A DNA stretch of 64,000 bases from Eriocheir sinensis (GCF_024679095.1 NC_066571.1:7353474-7417473), one strand, 5' to 3'; numbered from the stretch's first letter, positions 38,751 through 50,757 are shown. Notes: generated from the sequence alone by a model not told the origin. Numbers and translations are program-made.

Positions 38751-39815
38751 GTTAACCGGGTGCCGCTGCGTGCGGGTGGACGGTGTTGTGGTGGGGTGGG
38801 GGTTTATGGGTGTGGGTGCTGGTGTATGTATGGATGGGTGTGCGTGGGGTGCAGCCTGAAAAGTGAGGTGCTAGGGCGTCTGGCAGGTGTGAAGGACCTC
38901 AACGTATGATTATTTACGGCGGGTTGTGGCGGGCGGGGAGGCGGGCGGCGGGGCTGGCAGAGACGGCCTTCAGCCACTATTGATCGCGCCGCTACTGCCC
39001 ACTTCCTCCGGCAGGGCAGCGTACTACGGCGTGTGGGCCCTGCCGCCGGTGGTGCCGTTCCCCACCCCCAGTGTATGCAGCATACCAGGGCCACGGGGCA
39101 CCCAGGGTCGCCAACATAAATGTTCGCCAAAATGGGCTCACTCGAGGCATGGAGGCCGTTGGGTGTCGCTCTGCGTCCTCCCCCCGCCTCCTTCATAACA
39201 AGTAGCCATAACACCTCACTTCGGGCCTCCACTGCCTCCGGAGTATGACAAAGGCATCCCTCTCTGTCTCCCTCCCGCCCTCCCAACCTGCTCGGCTCCC
39301 AGCAGCCAGCCAGCTTGGAGGTGCAGACAACCGGCTCCCCCTTCCCCCCTCCCTATCCGTCACAGTGCGGGATGCGCATTCACCAGGGCCACCACGGGCA
39401 GCAAGTGCCATGCTGGTGCATGGCTCCCCTCGACTTGCCTGGCATAAAGGTCACCGTGGATTAAGCTGGCAGGGTCGTGCTGCAGCCTCCTCCATTCCAC
39501 CTCGCCGGACTTGAAAATGTGGCTGCCATATTGCAAGCATGCGGGGCTGGTTCTTTGTGCCTCGGGTCGCCCCTGATTGGTGTTTGGGCGGCGTGGATCA
39601 CGTTCTTCCTGGTTGCCGTTATAGCTGAGGCTCAAACTGTCGCTCATGTCGCTGAGGTTTTCTTGGGGGGCGTGGGTAAGCTGCAAACCTGGCACCTTTG
39701 TTTAAAACAGTATTGTCTGGCCTGTTGCTAGGGCCGTTGAGGCTGGAGGAGGAGATGCCTTCAAGCACTACATGCATTGTATTACAAGTAAAAGGAGACA
39801 TGTCTGAGAGCGAGG

Positions 39816-39883
<68 letters not shown>
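39816..39883 (+). repeat. (GT)n tract at the acceptor of the first core Pur-alpha exon
   Basis: A perfect GT tract of about 68 bp ends 35 bp before the exon start at 39919. A consensus-like branch site (TACTGAC, about 39891) and the acceptor TGTCTTGTCTTGCAG lie between them. Confidence 0.95.
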
Positions 39884-39885
<2 letters not shown>

Positions 39886-39918
39886 TTGATGTACTGACGT
39901 GTGTGTCTTGTCTTGCAG

Positions 39919-40034
39919 GGCAGCAGCAGGTGGGGGAGCAGGAGCTGGCCACCAAGATGCTACAGATCCAAAGCAAGCGGTTCTACATAGACGTGAAACA
40001 AAACAGACGCGGCAGGTTCATGAAAGTGGCAGAG
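39919..40034 (+). CDS. Pura: Pur-alpha core exon 1 (start of PUR repeat I)
   Basis: It begins with two bases completing a codon, then 38 codons: QQQVGEQ followed by the highly conserved [15 protein letters not shown] block and [13 protein letters not shown]. It ends at GAG|GTGAGT, phase 0. There is no usable in-frame ATG before the conserved block, so an upstream exon is obligatory. Confidence 0.95.
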
Positions 40035-43000
40035 GTGAGTGGCTGCCCCATGCTGGGGGCTGGAGGTCTGGCCCTCCCTTCTTTACCATACAGGAACAAA
40101 GGCCAGGAAAGTAACTTAAAAAAAAAGGAAAGTTCATAAAGAGAAAGGAAAATGAAATTAAGAAATGAGCCGAGTCTTTCCCAATTACCAAGCAACATCC
40201 AACTAAACAATAATCGTAATTCTTAACTAGCAGTTTCATGTTAAGCAGTGGGAGTAAAGAGGGTGTGCGAGCACACCCTCGACGGGCCGGCCTGGTGGCT
40301 CACGTCTCAGCCGGTGTGCATCTTTCAGATCGGTGCTGACGGGAGAAGAAACCAAGTGTTCCTGGCCCTCTCTACAGCGGCAGAGTTCAGGGATCACTTA
40401 TCGCTATTTAGTGATTTTTATGCTAATTTAGGTGAGTGAACTTGTTTGTTATTGGCAGTGGGGATGTTGTGTAGCAGTAGGGGCACTTGTCTGCAATGGC
40501 TGTGGTAGAAGTAATAGTAGTAGATTTTTTATTTATTTATTTTTTATTTTTTTATTATTACTGTCAGAGTAATAGTAGAAGTTAGTAGCAGTAGAAAATA
40601 TTAACAGTTGTTAAAGTTAGTAAAAGTAGTAGTAGTAATTGTCATCATTGATATTTAAAAAAAAAAAATTATAATAATTTCTTGATATTGAAAATATATT
40701 ATTTTGCCTTGTTTAATCTTTGAATCAGTTATATTCAAAATATTTCCAAGGGTGCTGATCAGGGATGAAAAGCTAATGTTTGTCATTGGTTGTGGTTGAT
40801 TTTTCATTGTAAAGTTGCAACATTTTTGATATTGTCAGCCTTATTTAATTGATGTGAATGACAAGGCATCATCGCAAGTTAGTGTGTTACAGTATTTTCT
40901 AATTGTCTAGTCCCCCGGTCAGGTCCACCAAATCCCGACACTTTACCAGAGGACGGCAAACTCAAGTCTGAGACCATGGTCAAGGACAACAGAAGGTACT
41001 ACTTGGACCTGAAGGAGAATTCCAGAGGGCGCTTCCTTAGGGTGAGTTGTGTGTTCCTGTGTCGGGGTCGTGCCGGGGCAATGCAAAGGGTACAAAAGGA
41101 AGTGTGCTTGCTTTCATTTATTCCTTGTGTGTGTTCTTGTATATGTTTGTTGTCACAAGCATTCATATTTTTCATGATTAGCTCTTAACCCGGTAGCAGC
41201 GACGGGACAAATTTGTGGCTTTACCGTGTATATACCAGCGACAGGCCAAATTTTTGCCATGATATAAACCCCCAAAAATAGATGATGTATAAACTGATCA
41301 CAAATGCATTTATATATATTATGAAATGATTTGTGTGAGTGATGATTTGTTCTCATTAATTCGCTTAGAAGGGCCTTTAAGAAACATGATCCCCACATCT
41401 ACCGGGTTAATGATGTCTACATCCATTAAGAGTTTTTTTATTCTCATCATTATCATGCATCTAGCAGAGTTTTGGCTCATCCCTGCCTGCCTTCACCACC
41501 AACTTTATTATAACAGATTCTAGTCACCACCATCATCAGATTTATCACCTTAGAACTTTTTCTCCATTTGCTCTACATGCTACAGTAATCACATGTTCTC
41601 CTTAATGGCACTTGAAAGCCCACAAATGTTCCTTAGCATGTTCATATATATTGTTTTTCATTGCTTATGCAAGAAAAACATATTGCGGGCATAGATTTTT
41701 TCATAGATGCTACCCCACTTTTGCATTCACTCCAGTATTCCTTTTCTGATCAGCACCTTCCTTCAAGTAACTTTCTTCATCTTGCTACTCTATCTTCCAC
41801 CTTTCTTGAAGATATACTTATCTTGACAGTCATTGCCCACAAATATTTGAATTCTTTTCCACTACCTTAACTTCCCTGCATACTTTCTTGCCTCTGCATC
41901 ACATATCTGTGTAGGCCCACCAGTCTACAAAATACATCTGCATGCATTAGATTTGTGATGGACTAACTGTTTGTATTTTCTTCAATACCTCTCTAACCTT
42001 GTGGTCTTCAGCTCAGGTGTCATTCCATCCATCTAAACGGTGATCAGCCTTGGGGACGTAACATTATCTAGCATTGCATAATTTGCACTATGACCAGTTT
42101 GCAGAGGGAATGCTGTATTGGGTTCTAAACCAGCCTCTCACCTCATCTCCAACCTTATCTACTTTGTTATTTGAATATATTTTAGTACCTCAGCATGGAG
42201 TCTCCCATTTTGCACATCTCTCAGTCTCTTCCTATACAACTATTCTAATTATAGTCACATGAGACCCTTCTCATCTATCGCTTGCTTTTCAGTGCAGATC
42301 TGTTTACTCTCCAACATGTCTTGCACCATCACTACTAATGCATTGACCACCCACTTTTCATCACCAGGTATCACAAACAATAGCCCGGGGTGGGCCAAGG
42401 TGCCAGATTGCCATCCCTGCCCAGGGCATGATAGAGTTCCGTGACGCACTGCAGGAGCTGCTCGATGAGTTTGGCACAGATGATGGAGGCTACAAAGGAG
42501 AGCTGCCTGAAGGCCGCCACATGCGAGTAGAAAACAAGAACTTCTATTTCGACATAGGCCAGAATAACAGGGGCATATATATGCGTATATCTGAGGTGAG
42601 TGGCAGCTGTGTTTCTTTATCTTTATGTTAGCCCTGCTAAGTAGTTAGCTCAGTGAACATTGTTTAAGAATCACCTGGATTGTGCTGGAACGATTACTGA
42701 TGCCCCACATCAAGCCAGGGAAGTCACAAAACCCCAGGGCACCACCATGTGCTGGCTAGCCATTTAGTAGTCTTTATAATTCAAATAATTTCAACAAAAG
42801 TTTAAGTAAAACCAGTAATCCATTTTGCCTATAGGCATGGGGACCAAAGCAGTATTTCAGTCTGTAATTCTAAATATGATGTTCCCGTTCGTACTGCCTG
42901 TGATGTGTTAGTAGTCTTTGTATCACGCCCATGCACACTCCTGATGGTCTGATGAAACAGCTGGCCATTCTGCAGCTATCATGTTATGTTAGGAGTACTG

Positions 43001-43503
43001 ACAGACTTGTTACTGAAGTGTAAGAATTAACACAAATGATGCATTTATCTACACTTTGTATTAATTTTCAATATTGACAGTCAGCAGTTCAATTTGATGT
43101 TTTATCTTTTTGTTTTTTGTCTAACTTGAGTTAGTTTGTCCCCAAAGCTACTCTTAATTGTTAATCAGTACCATGATGCAAAAGCTGTTGAATAGAACTA
43201 GTAATTGCCATTAACACCCAGTCTGCTTTGGCAATTCCATGAAAGTTGTAATGATGCTGTGCTGAAGCTTGAGTAGGTCTAGGCAGACAGACAGCATGAA
43301 GGGGTGGATCAGTGCGCACTGTGTGCTGCCCGCTGCTTATGGTGTTTGACACTGCCTCTCCTGTGTTGCAGGTCAAGACCAACTTCAGGACTGCCATCAC
43401 CATCCCTGAGAAATCCTGGTCAAGGTTTCGAGACATATTCGCAGATTATGTAGACAAAATGAAGGATGGTGGAGAGAAGGGACCCAGTGAGAGTAATAAA
43501 TGA
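39919..43503 (+). CDS. Pura: Pur-alpha single-stranded nucleic-acid-binding protein, core exons
   Basis: Five exons (39919-40034, 40329-40431, 40923-41041, 42368-42595, 43372-43503) encode 231 residues plus a split first codon. All junctions have GT-AG ends, and phases match throughout (1; 0; 1; 0; 0). The product carries three PUR repeats: I ([20 protein letters not shown]... to DFYANL), II ([19 protein letters not shown]... to LLDEFG) and III ([18 protein letters not shown]... to VDKMKD). It closely resembles fly Pur-alpha. In the family, repeats I and II fold together to bind GGN-rich single-stranded DNA or RNA and repeat III mediates dimerisation; the roles are in transcription, replication and mRNA transport. 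The C-terminus is short ([13 protein letters not shown]) and lacks the Gln/Glu-rich tail of vertebrate Pur-alpha. Vertebrate PURA has its coding region in one exon, so this split structure is notable. The N-terminus comes from an upstream exon, most likely 14861-14975. Confidence 0.96.
40329..40431 (+). CDS. Pura: Pur-alpha core exon 2 (end of PUR repeat I)
   Basis: Acceptor CATCTTTCAG, then [20 protein letters not shown] and the helix [14 protein letters not shown]. It ends in phase 1 at G|GTGAGT. Confidence 0.95.
40923..41041 (+). CDS. Pura: Pur-alpha core exon 3 (linker and start of PUR repeat II)
   Basis: It codes [16 protein letters not shown], then [20 protein letters not shown]. Two acceptors lie 12 bases apart (TAG ending at 40910, CAG ending at 40922). 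The downstream one gives the conserved LGPPN junction and is chosen here; the upstream one adds four residues in frame. It ends at AGG|GTGAGT. Confidence 0.92.
41189..41406. mobile_element. TTAA-flanked MITE, 218 bp, in Pur-alpha intron 3
   Basis: The element starts CCCGGTAG and ends CTACCGGG. It is bounded by TTAA on both sides (41185-41188 and 41407-41410), the target-site duplication typical of piggyBac-type transposons. It has no coding capacity. The interior holds an imperfect repeat of the phrase AGCGAC(G/A)GG(A/C)CAAATTT. Confidence 0.75.
42368..42595 (+). CDS. Pura: Pur-alpha core exon 4 (PUR repeat II to III)
   Basis: 76 codons: [36 protein letters not shown] (helix of repeat II), the acidic/Gly linker [13 protein letters not shown], then the repeat III strands [20 protein letters not shown]. 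It is the largest core exon. Confidence 0.95.
43372..43503 (+). CDS. Pura: Pur-alpha last coding exon (end of PUR repeat III and stop)
   Basis: Acceptor CTGTGTTGCAG, then [32 protein letters not shown] and a 12-residue polar tail. The TGA stop is at 43501-43503. Confidence 0.95.
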   Translation, partial: VKTNFRTAITIPEKSWSRFRDIFADYVDKMKDGGEKGPSESNK

Positions 43504-46500
43504 GTGGCGTGGCAGTGCTAGGTACACTAAAGGATTGACTGGTGAGATGCCCGGCCTGAGGGGATGGCCACTGGCGCCGGCAGCCACCTCTCTGGCCCTT
43601 GTCTGGCCTTCCTCCTGGCCAGCTCCTGCTCCCACCACAAACTGCCAAGCTCCTCCCAGTCAAAACTTGTATAAAGTGTAAAGAGAAGTCTATAACCAGA
43701 GTCGTATATTGTATAGCTTATGGACACCTTGCGGCCACCAGTGAGAATGGAAAATCTGGGACTTCTGTCGTCAGAAGGAAACAAGAGTAAATGTCCTTGG
43801 TAGACTTCCACAGACATAGAAAATGGACTCATAGGCGAATAAATGTAAGTGATTCACATAATGATCTAGAAGACTCAGTGTCACGCTGGGCGGCACGTGG
43901 CGCCGCCTGCCACACACGCAGCATCACAAGGACTCGCCGCATTGGCTTTTTCACGTGGCTGCCAGTGAGTCGTGGGCGAACTTGGGGTGCGGAGACTCCC
44001 AGCCCAAACGGGTGAGGCTCGCAGCAGACTTCACAGACAGTTGCCCGTGAGAGAGTTGTGGTGATTGGTCAAACTGTTGATACTACAGTGTGAGGCCACA
44101 CCAGGCCGGTGCCCATTGCGCAGTGTGGCGGAGACAAGCCTTGGAGTGATGCCCTGCTGCCCGCCCACGCACCTGCCGTGCCGCATCCTTCAGAGGCGCC
44201 AGCTCGTGGACTCACGGCTGGAGTGCCTAGCGGGAGGGGCAGGACGGGTGTGTTGGGGCGGGCGGCAGTCCTGTGCCGCCGTCCCACCGCGGACTGACCT
44301 CACCAGCCACTGCCACCAGTTGTCATGTTGTCTTTCATCGCCACTACCCAACCTAGAAGCAGATGGCGTCCCAGCAGGAGAAACAATGCAGCACCCACGG
44401 AGAGCTGACTCGACGGGGCGGGGGCGGTGCACGTTGCGTGTCCTCCCCGAAGGTGGCCCACATCCAACGTCCGGTGGCCAGACCAAGTGGCAGAGTACCG
44501 TCCTGTCCCCCCGTGCTGCCTGCCTGCCTTGCTGGACGACCCTCAAGCCTCCACAGGCTCCCACCCAACTCGCCAATAGTGCCCCGGCCTGGCCCCAGCC
44601 CGGCCCCCTCCTTCCCTGGTGGCCTGATGGTTCGCAGCCGTTCGGAGAGGTGGTGTGGACGTTCCTGGTAACCTGCCCCAGTCAAGGCAAGGACTGTGCC
44701 AGCTGATGTCAACACTGCCAAGCCACAGAGTCAGGACAGGTTGGCGCTGGGGCCAGACTAGGCGCCGTCAAAATTCACCGACTTCCTCCCCCTCCCCCCT
44801 CCCCCCCCCGAAGACTGAAACCTCAAGTCAGGACACATCACACTTTGTTTACTTACTTTGTAAAATGATTTGCTATAGATAGAGACTTAACTAGTATGTG
44901 AATTATCTTGCTGTAGAGTCTTGTCATGCTTCTCCTAAGTGCAGAGTTCAGGATGGCAGTGGTGGACCATACGCTTCATGAAACATTAGTGTTGGATGAC
45001 AAATTCAAACTCACTTCAATTCCTCATATCAAGGCATTCTATCTGGTGGACCGAGGAGAGGCTCACTCCGCTGGTGCATTTGGAGGGAGCACGACAGGCC
45101 CACATGCAAGGATGATTGACACAGCTTTAATAGTAACAGAATAGGAAAGAAAATGGAACTTTACATACATCTATAATTGATACTGGGCGTTTTTTTGTGA
45201 AGAAGATTTATGTAACTAATCATGTTATTTATATGAATGATCACTTTCTACATAAAACTGTAAAAACTGTTTGGTAGGGTGTTGGCCTCGTGTAATGAGC
45301 TGGTAACAATGTTTGGTCTGGTCTCGGCCATGGCCAGCCTCCTGCAGTGGGCACCACCAACCCAGACCATTTCTCTTTGGCTGATTTTCTTATGAGCATC
45401 CTTGACTGGTCTGCAGTCTGTTGTGTGTGTGCTTATTTCTGGAGTATTTTCTTTTGTTCTTCGACATCTAAGGTATCCCATCACCCATGTTTCATTTGTT
45501 TTCTGGATAGAGGATGTGTAGTTGATAGGTTTGTGTATTAGAGCGTCAGGAGCATCATTTTCTCTGGTTCTGTTGGAGGAGTGCAGGAGTAGTGAGGGCG
45601 GGGAGGCCACCTGCAGACCAAGACAAGGAGCGCCCGGCTGGTGGCATCGTGTGTGTCACTTTTGAGTTTCGCCTTATACAGTTTTTTCGGAATTGGTGAG
45701 AAATTTTTCTTAAAAGTTGTAGGAATCTTTCCTGTAAGGGTCAGGGGCTGCCGCAGGAAAATAAGCAGCTGGCCAGGTTTTGAGAAGAAGCAGTTTAATT
45801 TATTGTCATTGACATGAGTTGAAGTTTGACTTTGTTTTGATGTTTATATTATATATATGTAATATATATATACATATATATATATTTTTATACGTATATG
45901 TTTGCGTGTATGTATGTATAGATACATATATATAGACACACATATATATATAAATGCTACAATTTCCTGATTCATTTAGTTGGCAAAGTTGGCGGTGGCA
46001 GCCGGTCAGGTCGCCTGGCCTTGCTCCACCTGTTGGTTTCTACCCTCTTAAGGAAAATTTCTTATCAGTTTTTGGTGTGCTGTATGTAATGGAATTTTCT
46101 ATACTGAAAAATTTTTAGAAAAAAAAAAATGGTTTGGACATTCATTGGCAGATTGTGGGAGAATGGAAAGGTGTGGGATGTAATAACCTAGCGTGGAAGA
46201 TGCTCGCCATACAGTACTTTGGTGACCCTATGAGTTCACACACAGTCAGACCAGGTAAGTGGGTGGCCAGAGAGGGAGGAAAGGAGGGAGGGGTCACAGT
46301 GGGAGGTGCCTGATGTAGTCTTACTTGGTGGAGAATGAGTGGGAGAGTCAAGCTACTGGTGCAGGCTAGAGCACTTCCGCACGTATATGTGTTCGTGTCT
46401 GTTGCTCCATGTTGACCATCCCCGAGTAGGATATTACAATCTGTGTTACCAAACAGTGAACAACTAGAAGCCTTCATTGTTTGTGTTTTCAAGCCAATTC

Positions 46501-47230
46501 ACTGCCATTTTTTGTCGTATTGTGGTAAAGGAAGAAGTTTAGACAGTCCAGTGTTGGAGCTCTACTGAGTGTGTGTGTGTCTGAGAGGTGTGTATTGGTT
46601 TTGTTGATTATGGGCCTAATTTCTATATTGACTTATGGGACTTTCCTCCCTGATTTGTTTGGATTTGAAGAACTCTGCATGTGCTTGGTGAGCCTGGTTT
46701 GAGCATAAAGAAGGATGTATTTAGTTTCTTGAAGGGAATTTCTTATATTCTTCACAGGAACAAGTTTTCTGTTTGGTTATTTGCATGTTAGAGCCAACCA
46801 GGTCGGCAGTGGTGGCTCTGGCACTCACTGCTCCTGCGTTTATCCTGCTCTCACTGTCTGGCTGGCCCCCCACTATGTCTGGCCACCTTCTCACTCTTCA
46901 GGAAGTTTTAATATACCTAAATTATTGTTAACAATTTGACATGGCAGTTTCCATTGTTCATAGCTTGCATAGACTACTGAGATTTTATTTTATTTTTTTT
47001 ATTTTTTTTATGATCATACAGATCTGAGTTGAAATGAACATTTGTTGCAGGTCTCCTACTTATCAAAGGAAATAGTGACAAAATATTCAACATTGGGAAA
47101 AAAAATTCAAAATAGTAAAATTTTGTACTGAGTGAGCAATGTTTGCCAAGACAAAAGAGAGCAGCCCACTGAGCAGCAGCACCACTCCCTGGGGAGCCTC
47201 GCCCCCCACGCTGTCTCGAGGGCAAAGGTT
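43504..47230 (+). other. Pur-alpha 3' UTR and downstream sequence; no further gene
   Basis: The sequence stays GC-rich to about 44800, then becomes AT-rich. A first polyadenylation signal lies at 43839. Frames in 44065-44721 overlap on both strands and show no known domain. A TA-rich stretch lies at 45847-45955. Whether the transcript extends beyond 43.9 kb cannot be told. Confidence 0.4.
43839..43844 (+). terminator. Candidate polyadenylation signal AATAAA
   Basis: The first canonical AATAAA after the Pur-alpha stop codon, 336 bases downstream. Another lies at 52764-52769 and would imply a 9 kb 3' UTR. Confidence 0.4.
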
Positions 47231-47280
47231 TTTATTATTATGATTATTATTATTATTATGATTATTATAATTATTACTAC
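47231..47280. repeat. (ATT)n imperfect array
   Basis: TTATTATGATTATTATTATT-type triplets on the + strand. Confidence 0.85.
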
Positions 47281-48517
47281 AATGGTCAAAAGATTCACAC
47301 ACGCACGAGTGGTCTTATTCATTGCAAGAGGTTGTTGGAAGTTGTGTACCAAACAATAATTGGTGCTTTGTTTGTCAGTCAGGACTTGGCAATACATAGG
47401 CTTTGATTGTAGATGATGATTTTGATTACCCTTTTCTAGGACTGGGTGCTTGTCCCAGCTTCCTCACAATTAAAATAGCATGGGGATATAATATTGTGTT
47501 GTATTTCTCTTCATTTTTATTTGACTTTATATTGAATATAGTAAGAAGTATGACAGTGAAGGTATTACTGGACTGTACAGAACTTTTTCCAAGGTGTTCC
47601 TGGGAATGAGTGTGTGTGGCTGCGTGTGGGTGTGGGTGTGTGTTGGCCTTGATATATGCACACATGCATGTGTGTGTGCACCTGCACATCGCACATATGT
47701 ATTTTCATGTGTGTATATATCTGCATGTCACATACCCGCGCGTATGTGTGGCTGCGTGTGTACGTGTGTGTGCGTGTGTGTGTGCAGTACTTACCTTCTC
47801 TGCCACAGTAAAGTGAGGCCAGATGTGTAACTGACCAGTATTTGCATGTATTTTGATACAAAAATTTTTGAAGTTTTGTATATTCCTTTGGTTAAACAAA
47901 GAAATTATTCCATCTGCAATAACTTTACATTCATAATTGGAATTTACGAACTACCACGGAACTCTTTGGAACACTTTGTTTGGTAAACTTGTTACCTGTC
48001 ATCTATGTATAGAAAACAAAATGTTTGGTTCAAAAGCAAATGCCACGTCCTCTCTTGAGATGTGATTTGGCATTTTGATTTTTTACCTGCATGACCAAAA
48101 TTTGTTTGTATATAGACTATTGTCTGAATTAAAATTGGAAGTGAAGACAACTCAAAATTTGAAATTTGTTTTCTGTCCACCATTGGAGCCGATGCCCCCA
48201 GGTGAACCGGTCACTGGCAACACTGATGACCATATTTATTTTTCTGACAACCTGAGGCTGACACAGAGCAGTGCTGCAGAGTCCACATGGGAAAATATTT
48301 TCCATAAGTATTTTCTTTTAGTTTTAAGGTTGACACAATCCTTTGGTAATGTTGCCTGCACAATGAACCACCTTGAAACATCATGCTCTCAGTATTCTCA
48401 ACATTATATAATTCTGGATGGAAGGTTGTTTTACAAATGAAATTGAGAATGGTTTAAGAGCTGAAATACTACTACCACAGATATGAAAAACAAGTGTGAT
48501 AAAGAAGCATAAATATA

Positions 48518-49303
48518 CGAGGTCTTTTTCAAAAGTATCTGACCTTAGGCTGGAGTTGATTACATTTTGAATTTAATTTTATAAATAGGCCTCTTGTGTC
48601 TTCACACACAAAGCCCATCAGTCTTTGCATTGCTGGAAGCATTTTTGGAAGTTATGTTTTAGAATAGCAATCAGCTGCTCTATAACAGGCACTCTTTTAT
48701 CAACATCAGCTTGGTGAACAGGCAGAAATTGAAGGTAGCCATGTGTGGAGAGTAAGAAGCTTAGCAAACCTGAGGAATTATCTGCTTAGCCAAGAATTCC
48801 CGGATCAGGAGTGAAAAATGGGCCAAAGCGTTGTGAGCAGTTCTGGTCTCTTACACCAAACTGCATCATGATTACAATGAAGAACCTTTCCATAATAAGG
48901 TTTGTTAACAGTTTGGCCTTTTGGTGCATATTATGCACAACATTAATGCTCACGTCAATAATAAAATATTACTTATTTTTCTTCGCTGCTCTTGCTTTTT
49001 TTGGCCTTTGGGATGTTGGAGACTCACTGCAGCGATTGAACCTTGAATTCTTGGCTGTACCTGTTGTACGCTTGGCATTTGTGGTCTTCAGGAAGTCGGG
49101 ATCACATTGGCAAGTGTCATGTCATTGTACGTAATCTGAAAATATGATGCATGAGGTACACAATCACACACAGATTGATTGGCAACTGGCTTAATACAAT
49201 CTTTCATGCACAGTAAGGTCTACTAATGCACATGGCCTCACTCCCTCTCAGTTGCAACTAATTTCTGAGAGAAAAAAAATGGTACTTTTTGAACAAGACC
49301 TTG
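48518..49303 (-). mobile_element. Degenerate mariner-like transposon
   Basis: The left end CGAGGTCTTTTTCAAAAGTA and the right end TACTTTTTGAACAAGACCTTG are inverted repeats. TA dinucleotides (48516-48517, 49304-49305) flank both, as expected for Tc1/mariner insertions. The - strand retains broken pieces of transposase: a stretch like AHNALAHFSLLIREFLAK, then YSPHMATFNF..LFTKL, then FQKCFQQCKD. In intact mariner transposases the middle piece is SPDxAPxDFxLFPKL and carries the last catalytic Asp. Here that residue is Asn, and in-frame stops are present, so the element is dead. The element is about 786 bp, shorter than the usual 1.3 kb, so much of the middle is deleted. Confidence 0.85.
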
Positions 49304-50504
49304 TATACACTAAATGAATGTGATTGGGCAGAAATTGATCAGGCTGTTTGCGTAAGAGGCTGCTTAGTTGCCCCAAGGAGGAATTTTAATGTCTGCACTG
49401 CTGCTGCCTGAAATGGGCCGCAATATTTTGGGGGGGGTTGCAGTATAGTGGTGTTCACAGCATTTTTATTTATTTTATTCACTGTGAATAGAAAACAGGC
49501 CAAGGTCAACACAAACAACAAAATATTTCAACATGCTGGCCCCAACAAGGAGTAGATAATGTGAAGGTGCCAAATGACTAATGGTTTGAGAGGTGTGCCC
49601 TCTTCAGAGTGTAATTTGTAATAGTGATGAAGAAGAACTGAAGGAGGATAGTTCCGGGGCTTACTGGTAAAAGGGGTGAATGAATAGACGTACTGGTTAA
49701 CTAATGCAGAATATGAAGCTATGAATTCTCTGCACTTAAGCCAAATAAATGTGTTATTTAAATTGTTATTAGTAATTTGTGAAGTGTATGGAATGACACT
49801 GCAATGACATCACATTTCACTCGGTTTCTTGCAAAGGTAGGTGGGAAATCAAGAAATGGACTACATGTATAATCTTTCTAATGAGTCTTCTAAGCACACT
49901 ATGAGGGATCCCAGTACCTAACTTGTACTGGAGCTACTCTTCCTAACATACAATGAAATATTGAGGTGTGCACTGTTAATGACTCCCCTTTAACAGTTTT
50001 CATTATAATTTGAAAAATGACCTTTATAAATAAAATAAAAATCAGAATAAGGGCAATTGGGAATAAAATGGGAGCTGGCATGTAATTGAATACCATTTGT
50101 TGCTTTGTATAATCACAAAGCACTCCTCACAACCTGGCCCCTGATAAAACTGCAGACTTTGTTGCAGACAGAATGGCTACCTAGGGTCCAGATACCTCTT
50201 CGTGTGCCTAAGAGGGTAGTAAATTCCGAGGGAAGGAGCAGAGTCATGGAAGGAATGGTTCATGCACTCTGGTCATTGCAAGGATTGTTATTATTTTAAA
50301 TTCATGTATATCTTGTTCAATGAAAAATATTTCATTAAGTTTCCTTGCATTTCTATGAAGATGAATGGTACTTCAATACTGCAGACCTTGAGTGGCTGAA
50401 CCAGGCACAACCAAGTGTTTGATTTCATGGAAAGAAGGAATATGCCACCTGCTAGAGCAGCAACAGGTGAAATTAATCATGTTTAAGACTTTACAAAAAA
50501 CTAT

Positions 50505-50625
50505 TAGCAGTGAAAAATCTCAAAAAATGCACCTGGAGTGTTTGGGGATCAAACTTATGCCTCTGGAATGAAAAAAGGAGCATCATACTCAACAATGATG
50601 AGCTAAATGGTTTGGCTGCCAGCAG
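50505..50625 (-). mobile_element. tRNA-derived SINE, copy 1 (inverted)
   Basis: Read on the - strand it has a box-A-like TTTAGCTCATC, a box-B-like GTTTGATCCCC and the downstream phrase CACTCCAGGTGCATTTTTTG, then GATTTTTCACT. The last part matches copy 2. Confidence 0.65.
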
Positions 50626-50661
50626 TCCACAACTGCAAACATCTTAACTGGCGCCACACCC

Positions 50662-50757
50662 TCACTGTGATGTCTGAGTGGGTTTGCTGCTCCACTTTCC
50701 TTCTGAATTTTGATCCCGGGCACTCCAGTGTAGTTTATTTTGTGATTTTTCACTTAT
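50662..50757 (+). mobile_element. tRNA-derived SINE, copy 2
   Basis: The box-A region is TGTCTGAGTGG. GCTGCTCC...CTTTC.TTCTGAA follows, then TTTTGATCCCGGGCACTCCA and GTGATTTTTCACT. It shares the body with copies 1 and 3. Confidence 0.65.

Noticed and set aside
39800..39889. ATG with MSESEA just before the (GT)n tract as a possible Pur-alpha start
   Set aside because: The only donor in phase 1 would lie inside the GT repeat. The N-terminus resembles a short leader but has no proper splice site.
44065..44721. 213-codon + frame and overlapping - frames after the Pur-alpha stop
   Set aside because: Open in several phases on both strands because of high GC; no recognised domain; most likely 3' UTR.
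44926..45144. 72-codon + frame (MLLLSAEFRMAVVD...)
   Set aside because: Looks superficially protein-like, but there is no known domain, no splice context and the surrounding sequence is AT-rich non-coding.
45248..46492. Two - strand frames of about 120 codons
   Set aside because: No conserved motif; composition and stop spacing are as expected by chance.
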